From: an uncultured Solobacterium sp.
GTDB taxonomy: Bacteria > Bacillota_I > Bacilli_A > Erysipelotrichales > Erysipelotrichaceae
NCBI GenBank assembly: GCA_900552125.1
Contig: URYK01000036.1
Span: 1-25,693 of the forward strand
Direction: 5' to 3'
DNA: 25,693 nt
The notes beneath the pieces are model-generated. The model worked only from the letters and a program-made list of their open reading frames with translations. It was not told where the DNA came from and did not search any database. Positions 14,732 to 22,850 of this stretch are shown piece by piece. The position numbers and the translations under genes are program-made. Positions within the stretch are counted from its first letter, which is position 1, and the number at the start of each line of letters is the position of its first letter.

Positions 14732-15592
14732 TTAAGAAGACTGTTGTTTTTTGTCTAGAAATACCTGAATTCGTTTCTGGTTATCTATTTGTATTGGCAC
14801 AAGCGGAAGACGCACAATATTACGACACTCATTACGTAGCGACAACATATATTTAATTGGCGCAGGCGATGAATCGCAGAATGTCAAAGCAGCCAATTCT
14901 TTTAACTGTTTCCATTTTTTATGACTAACATCTTCCTGTGTAATAAATTCCTTTAATTCTAGCAGGCCAACATGTCCCATAACCGATATCAGACCATCCA
15001 TTCCAGCCTCAAATCCTTCATCAAAATAAGCATCCTCTCCACTATAAATCAAGAAGTCTGGATAATGCTGTTTCAAAAGACGCACTGTCTCTAAATCTGA
15101 ACTTGCCTGTTTTAGTGAAACGATATTATCATGTTTTTCAATCAGACGTTTTATGACATCATAATTCAAATGTATACCAGTTCTGCCTGGAACATTATAC
15201 AGCATGATATTTGTATGAATACTTTCAGCAATTTTATCATAATGAGCAAAAACACCTTCATCATTAGGACGATTATAATAAGGTGAAACTAATAAAACAC
15301 CATCTATAGCCTCCTTCTCTGCTTCTATACATGCCTGTATAGTACCATGTGTATCATTCGTTCCACATCCAAACCAAATTTCTACACGTTGTTTTGAGAT
15401 TTCAATCACATAACGTAAAATCGCCATTTTTTCATTATGTGTAAGTGTAGGTGTTTCCGCAGTTGTTCCACACACAATAAAACCATCTACTCCTTCTTTA
15501 ATCAATCGACGAACAATTTGTCCTAATGCTTTAAAATCTACTTTATTGTGTAAGTCAAAAGGTGTAACTAAAGCAACCATTACTTTTTTCAT
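14732..15592 (-). CDS. dapA: 4-hydroxy-tetrahydrodipicolinate synthase
   Basis: Condenses pyruvate with aspartate semialdehyde to give 4-hydroxy-tetrahydrodipicolinate, the precursor of both lysine and the spore compound dipicolinate. Class I aldolase-like (beta/alpha)8 barrel of 286 residues. Key residues are visible: the Schiff-base lysine K161 in SLKQAS, Y132 in YNVPGRTG, T43/T44 in CGTTAE, and Y106 in SPYYNRPN. Its ATG overlaps the stop of dpaB by 4 bases. Its position after dpaA-dpaB strongly suggests a copy dedicated to sporulation; a second dapA for lysine may exist elsewhere in the genome. Confidence 0.93.
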   Translation of the reverse strand: MKKVMVALVTPFDLHNKVDFKALGQIVRRLIKEGVDGFIVCGTTAETPTLTHNEKMAILRYVIEISKQRVEIWFGCGTNDTHGTIQACIEAEKEAIDGVLLVSPYYNRPNDEGVFAHYDKIAESIHTNIMLYNVPGRTGIHLNYDVIKRLIEKHDNIVSLKQASSDLETVRLLKQHYPDFLIYSGEDAYFDEGFEAGMDGLISVMGHVGLLELKEFITQEDVSHKKWKQLKELAALTFCDSSPAPIKYMLSLRNECRNIVRLPLVPIQIDNQKRIQVFLDKKQQSS

Positions 15593-16173
15593 TCATTGTC
15601 TCCTCCTAATAAAATTGGCTGCAGCTGTCTACCCTCAAGTGCATGATCTAATGTTTCTTCCAGCAATGTCCATTTTGACACAATGCTTCTTCCCTTTTGA
15701 AAAGGCGCATCCTGACGAAATGGAATAACATAAATATGCTTCATGTTCATTAAGGAGAAAACATTTGGACCGCTGATTCCTAAACCATCATTGGTCGCTA
15801 TACCATATACTACAGGTTTAAGATTTCGAATCATAGCTTTAGCACTTAATGTGACAGGATGATCATAAATACCTAGAGCCATTTTTGCCGCAACTGTTGC
15901 GGTCATTGGTGCTATCACCATAATATCATATGCATTAGAGGGTCCAACTTTCTCTGCTTCTACAATAGTATGAATTATTTCATGATTTGTTGCTTCTTTA
16001 ACTTTCCCTAAAAATACATCTGCATCAAAATAGCGAGTAGAACAGTTAAATACATTCTCACTCACAACTGCCTGTACATCATTTTCTTTACATAACGATT
16101 CCAATTCTATTAAAACTTCCGCATGATTACAGAATGAACCACAGATACCAAATAAAATTCGTTTATTTTTCAT
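15589..16173 (-). CDS. dpaB: Dipicolinate synthase subunit B
   Basis: Flavoprotein-fold partner of DpaA (also SpoVFB), 194 residues, acting in the mother cell during late sporulation. Typical features: the N-terminal ILFGICGSFCNH, the segment IVEAEKVGP, the flavoprotein-like IVIAPMTATVAAKMA block, and the end IYVIPFRQDAPFQKGRS. DpaA and DpaB together oxidise the DapA product to dipicolinic acid, which accumulates in the spore core with calcium. Its start overlaps the end of dpaA by 11 bases and it overlaps dapA by 4 bases, so the three genes are translationally coupled. Confidence 0.93.
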   Translation of the reverse strand: MKNKRILFGICGSFCNHAEVLIELESLCKENDVQAVVSENVFNCSTRYFDADVFLGKVKEATNHEIIHTIVEAEKVGPSNAYDIMVIAPMTATVAAKMALGIYDHPVTLSAKAMIRNLKPVVYGIATNDGLGISGPNVFSLMNMKHIYVIPFRQDAPFQKGRSIVSKWTLLEETLDHALEGRQLQPILLGGDNE

Positions 16174-16936
16174 TTAGCAATGTCTCCCTTATAAAATCCG
16201 CTATTATATTTCCAGCACTGATGCTTGCAAATCTTCCCGGTAAATTTTTTGCCTTCAGCACTACAATTCCCTCTTCTTTTGCCGTTTTAATATCAATCAC
16301 ATCAGGTGTTGCGATATCAATGATGATTGGTTTATTCTTCCAGCTTTGTATTCTTTCTTTATCCAAGATACTTCCTGTCGCGGTATGAACAAGAACATCT
16401 CCACAATTATTCCAGGCAGATAATGGAATAAAATCATCTTCCAGTTTACAATCTCGTCGAATAACTCTTACATTTAACTGTAAATTCTTTAACATCTGAT
16501 AAATTACCTTGCCGCACTGGCCATAACCAATAATATCAATTGTTATGTCATAAATACTTTTTCTCACACAGTTAATTAATTCATGCAATACCCCTTCAGC
16601 AGTCAATATTGCATTATCTCGTATGACCTTTTCTTCCTGCATATAATAAATTTTTGCTTGTGGTAAATGTTCTAGATATTCGTTTTTCATCCCACAAAAA
16701 TAAATGCATTCTTTCTTCTGTCTTTGAAAAAAAGAATCAGGAAGCTGTATTTTCTTATCTAAAAAATCAATCATGCCATTCTCATATACTCCTTTAATAG
16801 GAAACACAATAGCATCATATGCCGGCTGATTTTCATAATCAGTTTCTTCATTGCATATCATAATTTGGTAATCCTTTGATAGATTATCACAAACCTGCAA
16901 CATACGATCTTCATTACAGAATACTGCAATTCGCAT
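16163..16936 (-). CDS. dpaA: Dipicolinate synthase subunit A
   Basis: Rossmann-fold oxidoreductase subunit of dipicolinate synthase (SpoVFA), 257 residues, somewhat shorter than the 290-300 usual in Bacillus. The nucleotide-binding loop is GYGQCG at 137-142, followed by VIRRDCK. The conserved NAILTAEG at 108-115 and the ending LKAKNLPGRFASISAGNIIADFI fit the family. AAGGAGGAGA precedes the ATG at 16936. It is the first gene of the dpaA-dpaB-dapA-cse60-DUF1540 block, and a sporulation-type -10 element lies just upstream. Confidence 0.93.
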   Translation of the reverse strand: MRIAVFCNEDRMLQVCDNLSKDYQIMICNEETDYENQPAYDAIVFPIKGVYENGMIDFLDKKIQLPDSFFQRQKKECIYFCGMKNEYLEHLPQAKIYYMQEEKVIRDNAILTAEGVLHELINCVRKSIYDITIDIIGYGQCGKVIYQMLKNLQLNVRVIRRDCKLEDDFIPLSAWNNCGDVLVHTATGSILDKERIQSWKNKPIIIDIATPDVIDIKTAKEEGIVVLKAKNLPGRFASISAGNIIADFIRETLLNEK

Positions 16937-16954
16937 TTTTTCTCCTCCTTATGC

Positions 16955-16963
16955 TATTGTATG
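16955..16963 (-). promoter_or_regulatory. Sporulation (sigma-E/sigma-K type) -10 element before dpaA
   Basis: On the minus strand CATACAATA (16963-16955) matches the mother-cell sigma -10 consensus (CATA, three bases, TA; also CATACAAT of sigma-E). The -35 is not clear. It sits just before the AAGGAGGAGA site of dpaA, giving a short leader. No good vegetative promoter is seen here. Confidence 0.55.
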
Positions 16964-16986
16964 ACGTTTTATGAGTTTTGGCATAG

Positions 16987-17018
16987 AAAAGAAAAAGACA
17001 GGATTTTTTAATCCTGCC
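16987..17018 (-). terminator. Intrinsic terminator of tyrS
   Basis: A 9-bp stem with one G-T pair (17018-17010 with 17005-16997) and a 4-base loop is followed on the minus strand by T5-C-T4. It separates tyrS from the dpaA operon. Confidence 0.85.
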
Positions 17019-17024
17019 TAGTTC

Positions 17025-18254
17025 TTATTGAGCAATTACATAATAATTGCGTTTACCTTTTTTAATTAATGTCAGATTATCTGAAATTGCATTGTCCTTA
17101 GATACAACAAACGCAATATCCTGTACTTTATCTCCATTAATTTGAATAGAACCCTGTTTGATCCATTCTCTAGCTTCACGTTTACTTGACGCAATACCAG
17201 CATTTACTAATACATCTGGCAATAATAAATCATTTTCGATTTCTTTTGCCTCAAAACCACGTAGGGCATCTCTTACTTCGTCTGCCTCTAAATCTTTAAT
17301 ATTTCCTCTAAATAATGCATTCGTAATCTTTAAAGCCTTATTATATTCTTCTTCTCCATGTAAGAAAGTAACTACTTCTTTAGCTAAAGCTTTTTGTGCT
17401 TCTCTTAAATGAGGTTCAGTTTTTACTTTTTCTTCCAATGCATCGATTTCTTCTTTTGTAAGGAATGTCAGTTTTTTCAAGTAATCAATAACTTTTTCAT
17501 CTTCTGAATTAACTAAGAACTGATATAATTCATAAGCACTTGTCTTATTTTTATCTAACCATACAGTACCTGTTTCACTTTTTCCAAATTTAGTTCCATC
17601 AGCTTTGGTGATAAGTGGCATAGTTAAACCATAACACTCAACATCAGCACCATGTTTTTTACGAATTAACTCTAAACCGCTTGTAATATTTCCCCATTGA
17701 TCCTGCCCGCCAATCTGTAACGTACAGTTTTTTTCCTCATATAGATGTAAGAAATCTAATGCCTGCAACAGCATGTAAGAAAATTCTGTATAACTAATAC
17801 CAGATTCTAAACGACGTTTTACTGTTTCTTTATTAATCATATAATTGATATTAAAGAATTTCCCATAATCTCTTAAAAAATCAATAATCGTAATATCTTT
17901 AGTCCAATCCAAGTTATTTACCATTTCAAAACCAAATAACTCTTTGATTTGTTTACTTAAACAATCATAATTGTGCTGTAAAACTTCTTTTGTAAGCATA
18001 CTTCTTTCTCCAGTAGCTTTTGGGTCACCAATAAATCCAGTTGCCCCACCAACTAACATGATTGGATGATGTCCATGTTCTTTTAATCGTTTTGCACACA
18101 ATAAAGAAGAATAATGTCCAATATGTAGAGAATCTCCAGTAGGGTCTGTCCCAATATAGAAAGTCAATCCTCCATTATTTAATTTTTCTTCCAAATCTGG
18201 ACTTGTCACATCATTAATTAATCCACGGTACTTCAATTCATCAAATAATTTCAT
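17025..18254 (-). CDS. tyrS: Tyrosyl-tRNA synthetase
   Basis: Class I aminoacyl-tRNA synthetase charging tRNA-Tyr with tyrosine. At 409 residues it is normal for bacterial TyrS. The HIGH motif is at 44-47, the KMSKS motif appears as KFGKS at 222-226, and the C-terminal S4 RNA-binding domain spans roughly residues 345-405 (NAGIASSKREAREWIKQGSIQINGDKV). AAAAGGAGA precedes the ATG. It is controlled by a T-box leader (18275-18478) with a tyrosine specifier. It follows ccpA, as in the B. subtilis neighbourhood of ccpA and tyrS. Confidence 0.97.
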   Translation of the reverse strand: MKLFDELKYRGLINDVTSPDLEEKLNNGGLTFYIGTDPTGDSLHIGHYSSLLCAKRLKEHGHHPIMLVGGATGFIGDPKATGERSMLTKEVLQHNYDCLSKQIKELFGFEMVNNLDWTKDITIIDFLRDYGKFFNINYMINKETVKRRLESGISYTEFSYMLLQALDFLHLYEEKNCTLQIGGQDQWGNITSGLELIRKKHGADVECYGLTMPLITKADGTKFGKSETGTVWLDKNKTSAYELYQFLVNSEDEKVIDYLKKLTFLTKEEIDALEEKVKTEPHLREAQKALAKEVVTFLHGEEEYNKALKITNALFRGNIKDLEADEVRDALRGFEAKEIENDLLLPDVLVNAGIASSKREAREWIKQGSIQINGDKVQDIAFVVSKDNAISDNLTLIKKGKRNYYVIAQ

Positions 18255-18274
18255 ATAAATCTCCTTTTCTCCAT

Positions 18275-18300
18275 AAAAAAACGTCCTTTATCCAAGGACG
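18275..18300 (-). terminator. Regulated terminator of the tyrS T-box
   Basis: Stem CGTCCTT/AAGGACG (18300-18294 with 18288-18282), 5-base loop and seven T (18281-18275) on the minus strand. It lies about 20 bases before the tyrS start. Confidence 0.9.
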
Positions 18301-18478
18301 CAGCTATGCGTGGTACCACCTTAGTTCCCGAAATACGAGCACTCATGCCATAACGGGGCAACCCGTCCTGTCTTTTAAACAGGAAGCTCCAAGGTGTATT
18401 TCTTAAGGTATCTGCAGTTTTTCACCAGCCAACTGCTCTCTGCGAAAGAATCCCTTAAGTTCTTGTCTCTTCAACGCT
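18275..18478 (-). promoter_or_regulatory. Tyrosine T-box leader
   Basis: Minus-strand leader of tyrS with the T-box sequence AAGGTGGTACCACGC (18322-18308) followed by a terminator. A stem I base formed by CTTAAGG and CCTTAAG brackets an AGATAC segment whose UAC (18410-18408) is a tyrosine codon and the likely specifier. Uncharged tRNA-Tyr should favour the antiterminator and tyrS expression. The leader starts directly after the ccpA stop codon, and I found no clear promoter of its own. Confidence 0.93.
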
Positions 18479-18488
18479 TTTAAAGTGT

Positions 18489-19484
18489 TTATTTAGTTGA
18501 TTTTCTAGGTGTGAAAATGTAGCTCAATTCAATTTCTTTATCGATAACTTCATTTTCATCATGTAGCATTTTTGTTAGTAAACGCATTGCGACTGCCCCT
18601 AGATCATAATCCGGAATCTTAAACCCAGAAATCTGAGGACGAGCCATTGCATTATACTTACTGTCTAAAATACATACAAGTTCCATATCTTCAGGAATAC
18701 TGATACCTGCTTCTTTTGCTGTGTTCATTACCGCCATTGCTTGAGAATCACGATATGTGATCATCACTTCATGACATGTACCTTTGCTCATAAATTCTTT
18801 TAAGAACAAATAAGATGAACGGTATTCTTTTGGAATCTGAATAAAGTTATTAAATTCCATTCCCTGATCCGCAAATGCTCTTGTCAATCCATCTAATAAT
18901 TGTTTGATCATCTGAGGATTTTTACGGTCTTCCACAAGGGCAATATCTTTCTTACCATTCTGAATACAGTTTGTCGCAAAGTCATAAACTAATTTAGAAT
19001 AGTCTACATAGACACTACCAATAGTTTCATCACTCATCTTATTACCAATTACAACGATTGGTACCTGATAACGAGTCAGCTGATTCAATTCTTCCTTATT
19101 CAGCTTATCATTGAAAATCACAACCCCGTCAACACGAGATTTAATGATATTTTCAATAATATCATTCATTTCAGTGATTCCTTCTGTAGTGGTGTGAAGC
19201 ATAATATTATATTTATAAATCTTCGCCACATCGATTAGCCCATTAATAATCTGTCCAGTATAGAAATAACTTGCTTCTGGAACGATCAGCGCAATGGTTG
19301 TTGTTTTTTGTAATGCTAATCCTTGCGCAATTGCATTTGGTTTGTAGCCCAACTTTTCAATCGCTTCCTGTACTTTGATACGCGTATCCTCACGTACGAC
19401 TTCTGAGCCATTAATAACACGGGATACTGTAGCCAAAGATACATCAGCTTCTTTTGCCACATCGTAAATCGTAATTCTTTTCAT
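18489..19484 (-). CDS. ccpA: LacI-family regulator, likely catabolite control protein A
   Basis: DNA-binding regulator of 331 residues. A LacI-type helix-turn-helix is at 1-25 (ITIYDVAKEADVSLATVSRVIN), with the hinge helix at about 50-58 (PNAIAQGLA), followed by a periplasmic-binding-protein-like sensor domain. CcpA with HPr-Ser46-P controls carbon catabolite repression in Firmicutes. Length and hinge fit CcpA, and the gene order murC, DUF948 gene, helical protein, this gene, tyrS is shared with the B. subtilis ccpA locus, so CcpA is favoured over another sugar repressor. GGAAGGGA precedes the ATG at 19484. It lies 5 bases after the helical protein gene. Confidence 0.85.
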   Translation of the reverse strand: MKRITIYDVAKEADVSLATVSRVINGSEVVREDTRIKVQEAIEKLGYKPNAIAQGLALQKTTTIALIVPEASYFYTGQIINGLIDVAKIYKYNIMLHTTTEGITEMNDIIENIIKSRVDGVVIFNDKLNKEELNQLTRYQVPIVVIGNKMSDETIGSVYVDYSKLVYDFATNCIQNGKKDIALVEDRKNPQMIKQLLDGLTRAFADQGMEFNNFIQIPKEYRSSYLFLKEFMSKGTCHEVMITYRDSQAMAVMNTAKEAGISIPEDMELVCILDSKYNAMARPQISGFKIPDYDLGAVAMRLLTKMLHDENEVIDKEIELSYIFTPRKSTK

Positions 19485-19489
19485 AACTA

Positions 19490-20035
19490 TTATCCCTTCC
19501 GACTATCGTCTGTCTCTGTATCTAAAACTCGCTTCAAGCCATTAAATGCTGATTCTGCGACTTTTAAAGTTCCCTTTTTCAACTTTCTTACACCTGATTT
19601 TACTTGTTCATCCTCTTTGATAGAATGCAATGTATCTGTTAAGGTGTCTGTACAGTTTTTCACAACATCGTTTTTTGAGATTTCCTGAATACCTGCCTGC
19701 ATATAAGCACCTAAAGACTGTATTGATTGTTTAACTTTTTCTTTTCCCTCTTTCACATCTTCACGCTCATTAAATTCTTTTAATTTATCCTGTGTAGATG
19801 ATAAAAGTTTTGTGGTTTCCTGTTTTACATATTCAATTTTTTCCTGTGTTTCTTCTGAATCTGTATGATTTTTTAGCCACACATAAAGTTCTTCATATAA
19901 TTTTTTTAAACGTTCTTTCGCATCATCAAGAACTTTTTTAGACTCTTCCTCACCCTCATCACAATCAAGTGTGATAATAGTGAATTTAGCCTTTTCTTCC
20001 ATCTCTTCGACTTCTTTTAATTGTTCATTGTCCAT
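19490..20035 (-). CDS. Helical charged protein at the ytxH position
   Basis: A 181-residue protein, Glu/Lys-rich and almost wholly helical, with long amphipathic stretches (KKVLDDAKERLKKLYEELYVWLKN; KEGKEKVKQSIQSLGAYMQ) and no signal peptide or membrane helix. It sits between the DUF948 gene and ccpA, exactly where B. subtilis has ytxH. It resembles YtxH-like helical proteins only in general character; the family link is positional. It starts 2 bases after the DUF948 gene and ends 5 bases before ccpA, so it is co-transcribed with both. Function is unknown; a role as a DUF948 partner is speculation. Confidence 0.75.
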   Translation of the reverse strand: MDNEQLKEVEEMEEKAKFTIITLDCDEGEEESKKVLDDAKERLKKLYEELYVWLKNHTDSEETQEKIEYVKQETTKLLSSTQDKLKEFNEREDVKEGKEKVKQSIQSLGAYMQAGIQEISKNDVVKNCTDTLTDTLHSIKEDEQVKSGVRKLKKGTLKVAESAFNGLKRVLDTETDDSRKG

Positions 20036-20037
20036 GA

Positions 20038-20406
20038 TTATTCACTCTCTTCTTCAGTATTTGTTTCTTGTCTCATGTTTGAAAAAATCCAGTCTTTAAT
20101 CGTTGAAAAATTCTCAATGATTGCCACTAGAGTAGAACGTACCGCATGTTTGCTAGCTTCATGAACACAGTCCACAGTTTCACTTAATTCATTTAGCGTA
20201 TTCAGTGGTTTATCCAGTGTTTCTAATTGACGGTTTGCTGTTTCCAATGTCTTTGAAATTTTAGATACTGCCTCATTGGCATTCTTAAGCACTTTGATTA
20301 AATGTCCAAGAAAAACAGCTAAGAAAATCAAAACAACGACTCCACAAATCGGTAATGCTTTTACTGCCACATTGCTTGTTAATTCTAATAATTGATCTAA
20401 ACCCAT
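20038..20406 (-). CDS. DUF948 membrane protein (YtxG-like)
   Basis: A 122-residue protein with one N-terminal transmembrane helix (about 16-35, LPICGVVVLIFLAVFLG) followed by a coiled coil (NANEAVSKISKTLETANRQLETLDKPLNTLNELSETVD). This is the DUF948/YtxG layout. The cellular role is not established. The start codon at 20406 follows GAGGTG. A strong promoter lies just upstream (20425-20453), so this gene begins a sub-operon with the helical protein and ccpA although murC lies close by. Confidence 0.85.
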   Translation of the reverse strand: MGLDQLLELTSNVAVKALPICGVVVLIFLAVFLGHLIKVLKNANEAVSKISKTLETANRQLETLDKPLNTLNELSETVDCVHEASKHAVRSTLVAIIENFSTIKDWIFSNMRQETNTEEESE

Positions 20407-20424
20407 AGAAACACCTCTTTATCT

Positions 20425-20453
20425 ATTTTAAATCATATTGTAATCCTTTTCAA
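20425..20453 (-). promoter_or_regulatory. Sigma-A promoter for the DUF948-ccpA unit
   Basis: On the minus strand TTGAAA (20453-20448) and TAAAAT (20430-20425) are spaced by 17 bases, in the 50-base gap after murC. Transcription should start near 20418, a few bases before the GAGGTG of the DUF948 gene. Confidence 0.7.
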
Positions 20454-20456
20454 CAT

Positions 20457-21761
20457 TTATTGAAAACTTTTTACAATATTTTTTAATTTATATATGTCCT
20501 TGCTGCTCATAAACAAATAAACAGCAGGACCTCTTGATGCCAGCATCTTTGCTGCAGCTTCATCTTCCGCAATAACAGTTGCCTTACTACATTTATCACA
20601 TAGATCCTGAATCGTAATATCGATTCCTTCTTCCTTTGCTGCATTTTCAGGGAAATGGCACAAATACACTTCATCCGCCTTGTCTAATTCTTTCGCAAAG
20701 CGATCCATAAAGTAATAGATACGTGAATAACGATCAGGCTTAAATAGCGCAATGATCTTTTTATTCGGATACTTCATGCGAGCAGCCTCAATCATATATT
20801 TGACAGCTGTTGGATGATGTGCATAATCATCGATATATATATTGTCTCCATTTTCTTCAATTTTAAACCTACGTTTTACACCAGGAAAACTAGCTAAACC
20901 TTCCTGTAATAAAGAAGCTGACAAACCTTCCATAATACCTACCGCAATCACACCTAAGCTATTCCACAGAAACGGCATCCCAACAAACGGTAATTCAAAA
21001 TGTCCAAACATCTCTCCATGGTATAATACATCAAATTTCATTCCATCTTCATTTTGTACTACATGAACTGCCTGCACATCATTATGATCCTGCAGTCCAT
21101 AGTATAAGTGATCGATATGGACATCTAATGAACGAACTGCTTCATCATCGCCAAATAAGACAATTCCTTTTTTTACCTGATTTGCAAATGTTTCAAATGC
21201 ATTGCAGTAATCATTCATATCTTTATAATAATCTACATGATCTAATTCAATATTCGTTATAATTGCATAATCTGGCTTATATGCAAGAAAATGACGTTGA
21301 TATTCACATGATTCTAATACAAAATACTGACTATTTTTAGGCATTTCTCCGGTTCCATCGCCAATCAGATAACCTGTTGGAGCGGCTAAACTCATTACAT
21401 GAGATAACATGCCTGTTGTTGTCGTTTTCCCATGTGTTCCGGCAACTGATATAGAAATATAATCCTTTATCAGCTTTCCTAAAAAATCATGATACCAATA
21501 TGTTGTAACTGAATCCATTGATAATGCTTTTGCGACTTCTGGATTAGTTTTATCAAAAGCATTACCGATAATTACAATATCACCTTCGTGAATATTATCT
21601 TCAGAAAATGAAGTAATCGGTATTTGACGATCTTCTAGTGCTTTTTGTGTAAATATATATTTTTCAATATCAGAACCACTAACGTCTTCACCTTTGTCAT
21701 ACATGATCGTAGCTAAAGAAGCCATTCCGCTTCCTTTTATACCAATAAAATGATAATGCAT
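20457..21761 (-). CDS. murC: UDP-N-acetylmuramate-L-alanine ligase
   Basis: ATP-dependent ligase that adds L-alanine to UDP-MurNAc in the first amino-acid step of peptidoglycan stem-peptide synthesis. The N-terminal Rossmann-like motif FIGIKGSGMASLA is followed by the ATP-binding loop AGTHGKTTTT, the ELDHVDYY segment, and the C-terminal IDDYAHHPTAV block. The frame opens with GTG at 21770, but AGGTG (21768-21772) fits the ATG at 21761, giving MHYHFIGIKG (434 residues). It follows the charged protein gene by 14 bases. Synteny with the B. subtilis murC-ytxG region is clear. Confidence 0.96.
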   Translation of the reverse strand: MHYHFIGIKGSGMASLATIMYDKGEDVSGSDIEKYIFTQKALEDRQIPITSFSEDNIHEGDIVIIGNAFDKTNPEVAKALSMDSVTTYWYHDFLGKLIKDYISISVAGTHGKTTTTGMLSHVMSLAAPTGYLIGDGTGEMPKNSQYFVLESCEYQRHFLAYKPDYAIITNIELDHVDYYKDMNDYCNAFETFANQVKKGIVLFGDDEAVRSLDVHIDHLYYGLQDHNDVQAVHVVQNEDGMKFDVLYHGEMFGHFELPFVGMPFLWNSLGVIAVGIMEGLSASLLQEGLASFPGVKRRFKIEENGDNIYIDDYAHHPTAVKYMIEAARMKYPNKKIIALFKPDRYSRIYYFMDRFAKELDKADEVYLCHFPENAAKEEGIDITIQDLCDKCSKATVIAEDEAAAKMLASRGPAVYLFMSSKDIYKLKNIVKSFQ

Positions 21762-21775
21762 AATAAACACCTCTT

Positions 21776-22492
21776 TTATTCTTTCTGTAAATCGCTACTA
21801 GATTCATCCAAATGTTTAATTGGCGTTGCTTCTCCAAATAAAGAAATTTGTAGTAAATCCTCTTCTTTATCGGTCACATCTGTATGTTCGATCATTTCTT
21901 CTAAAGGAACACTTTGAATTTCTTCCTCTGCTTCATATTTATCAATTTCCTGTATAGGAAGTTCTTCTTTCTTAAATTTTTCGTTTTCCTCTATTTTTTG
22001 CTGGGCCTTCGCTTCAAATTCTTCTAATTCGCTAACCCCATAATATGGAGAAATAATAGTACCTAAAGGATTTTTTTTCTTAGGTTTTTTCATTACCGAA
22101 ACTGTGACTTTCTTTTTCGGCTTTTTATTTTCCTCTTCTTTCGAACCAAACATCGGTGATATAACAGGAGAAAACTCATATTCCTTTACATCTATACGTG
22201 TTTTCTTCACTCGTTTTACTTCTTCATTACTTGTTTCTGGCTGAGGTTCCTTTTTCTCTTTTGGCTTTTCTTCTAAATCAATAGTCACAAATTTCTTTTC
22301 ATCTTGATTGACAGCATTAGCCGCCGCATGAGGATTGAAATAGGATTGTAATTCTTCCGTTGTATCCTTTTCAGCCTTTTCACTTTTCTTCTTTGTTTCT
22401 TTGATTTCTATTGGTTCTAATTCATCATCTGCCAAAACCTCAGCATCAGTTTCTTCAAATAATAGAGATGCTAGTTTTTTAAACACAGACAT
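21776..22492 (-). CDS. Unknown charged, low-complexity protein with repeated ISPxxG motifs
   Basis: A 238-residue protein dominated by Lys and Glu, with no membrane helix or signal peptide; it is likely mostly disordered. A short motif occurs twice: SPVISPMFG at 108-116 and TIISPYYG at 145-152, with a degenerate ISLFG at 216-220. The N-terminus (MSVFKKLASLLF) is an amphipathic helix candidate. It lies between a ytpP-like thioredoxin gene and murC, the place of sftA (ytpS, FtsK-type translocase) in B. subtilis, whose N-terminal part I recall carrying a similar SPxxG motif. It has no motor domain. A division-related adaptor role is an inference. Confidence 0.8.
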   Translation of the reverse strand: MSVFKKLASLLFEETDAEVLADDELEPIEIKETKKKSEKAEKDTTEELQSYFNPHAAANAVNQDEKKFVTIDLEEKPKEKKEPQPETSNEEVKRVKKTRIDVKEYEFSPVISPMFGSKEEENKKPKKKVTVSVMKKPKKKNPLGTIISPYYGVSELEEFEAKAQQKIEENEKFKKEELPIQEIDKYEAEEEIQSVPLEEMIEHTDVTDKEEDLLQISLFGEATPIKHLDESSSDLQKE

Positions 22493-22509
22493 GTTTCATC
22501 GTCCTTTCG

Positions 22510-22839
22510 CTATTTTTGTTCTGCTAGGAAATCGTTGATTTCTTTTTCAGTCTTTCTTAATTTTGACACAAAACGTCCAGATTCTTTACCATCTTTAAAT
22601 GCCACAAAGCTTGGAATTCCCATTACCATCAGTTCCTGACAAATCTCAATATTTTCATCACGATCTACATAATAGAAATGGTAATCGCTGTAAGCTTCTA
22701 CTAATTTTGGCATAAATGGCTCAATAAAACGGCAATCTGGGCACCAATTTGCAGAGAATGTAAATACATTTACTCCGCTAGCCGCTGCGGCTTCTTTAAA
22801 TTCTTCCATTGAATGGATAACTGTCATATATTCTTTCAT
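22510..22839 (-). CDS. Thioredoxin-family protein (YtpP-like)
   Basis: A 109-residue thioredoxin fold with the redox pair in NWCPDC (C33 and C36) and the cis-proline in MGIPSF. The active site CPDC differs from the CGPC of general thioredoxin and suits the YtpP subgroup, which in B. subtilis also lies near murC. The physiological substrate is unknown. AAGGAG precedes the ATG. It sits 11 bases after trmB and 17 before the charged protein gene. Confidence 0.92.
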   Translation of the reverse strand: MKEYMTVIHSMEEFKEAAAASGVNVFTFSANWCPDCRFIEPFMPKLVEAYSDYHFYYVDRDENIEICQELMVMGIPSFVAFKDGKESGRFVSKLRKTEKEINDFLAEQK

Positions 22840-22850
22840 AATTAACTCCT

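Noticed and set aside
14732..15592. dapA as a general lysine-pathway gene unrelated to sporulation
   Set aside because: The 4-base overlap with dpaB and the dpaA-dpaB context argue for a dipicolinate-dedicated gene, though it may serve both paths.
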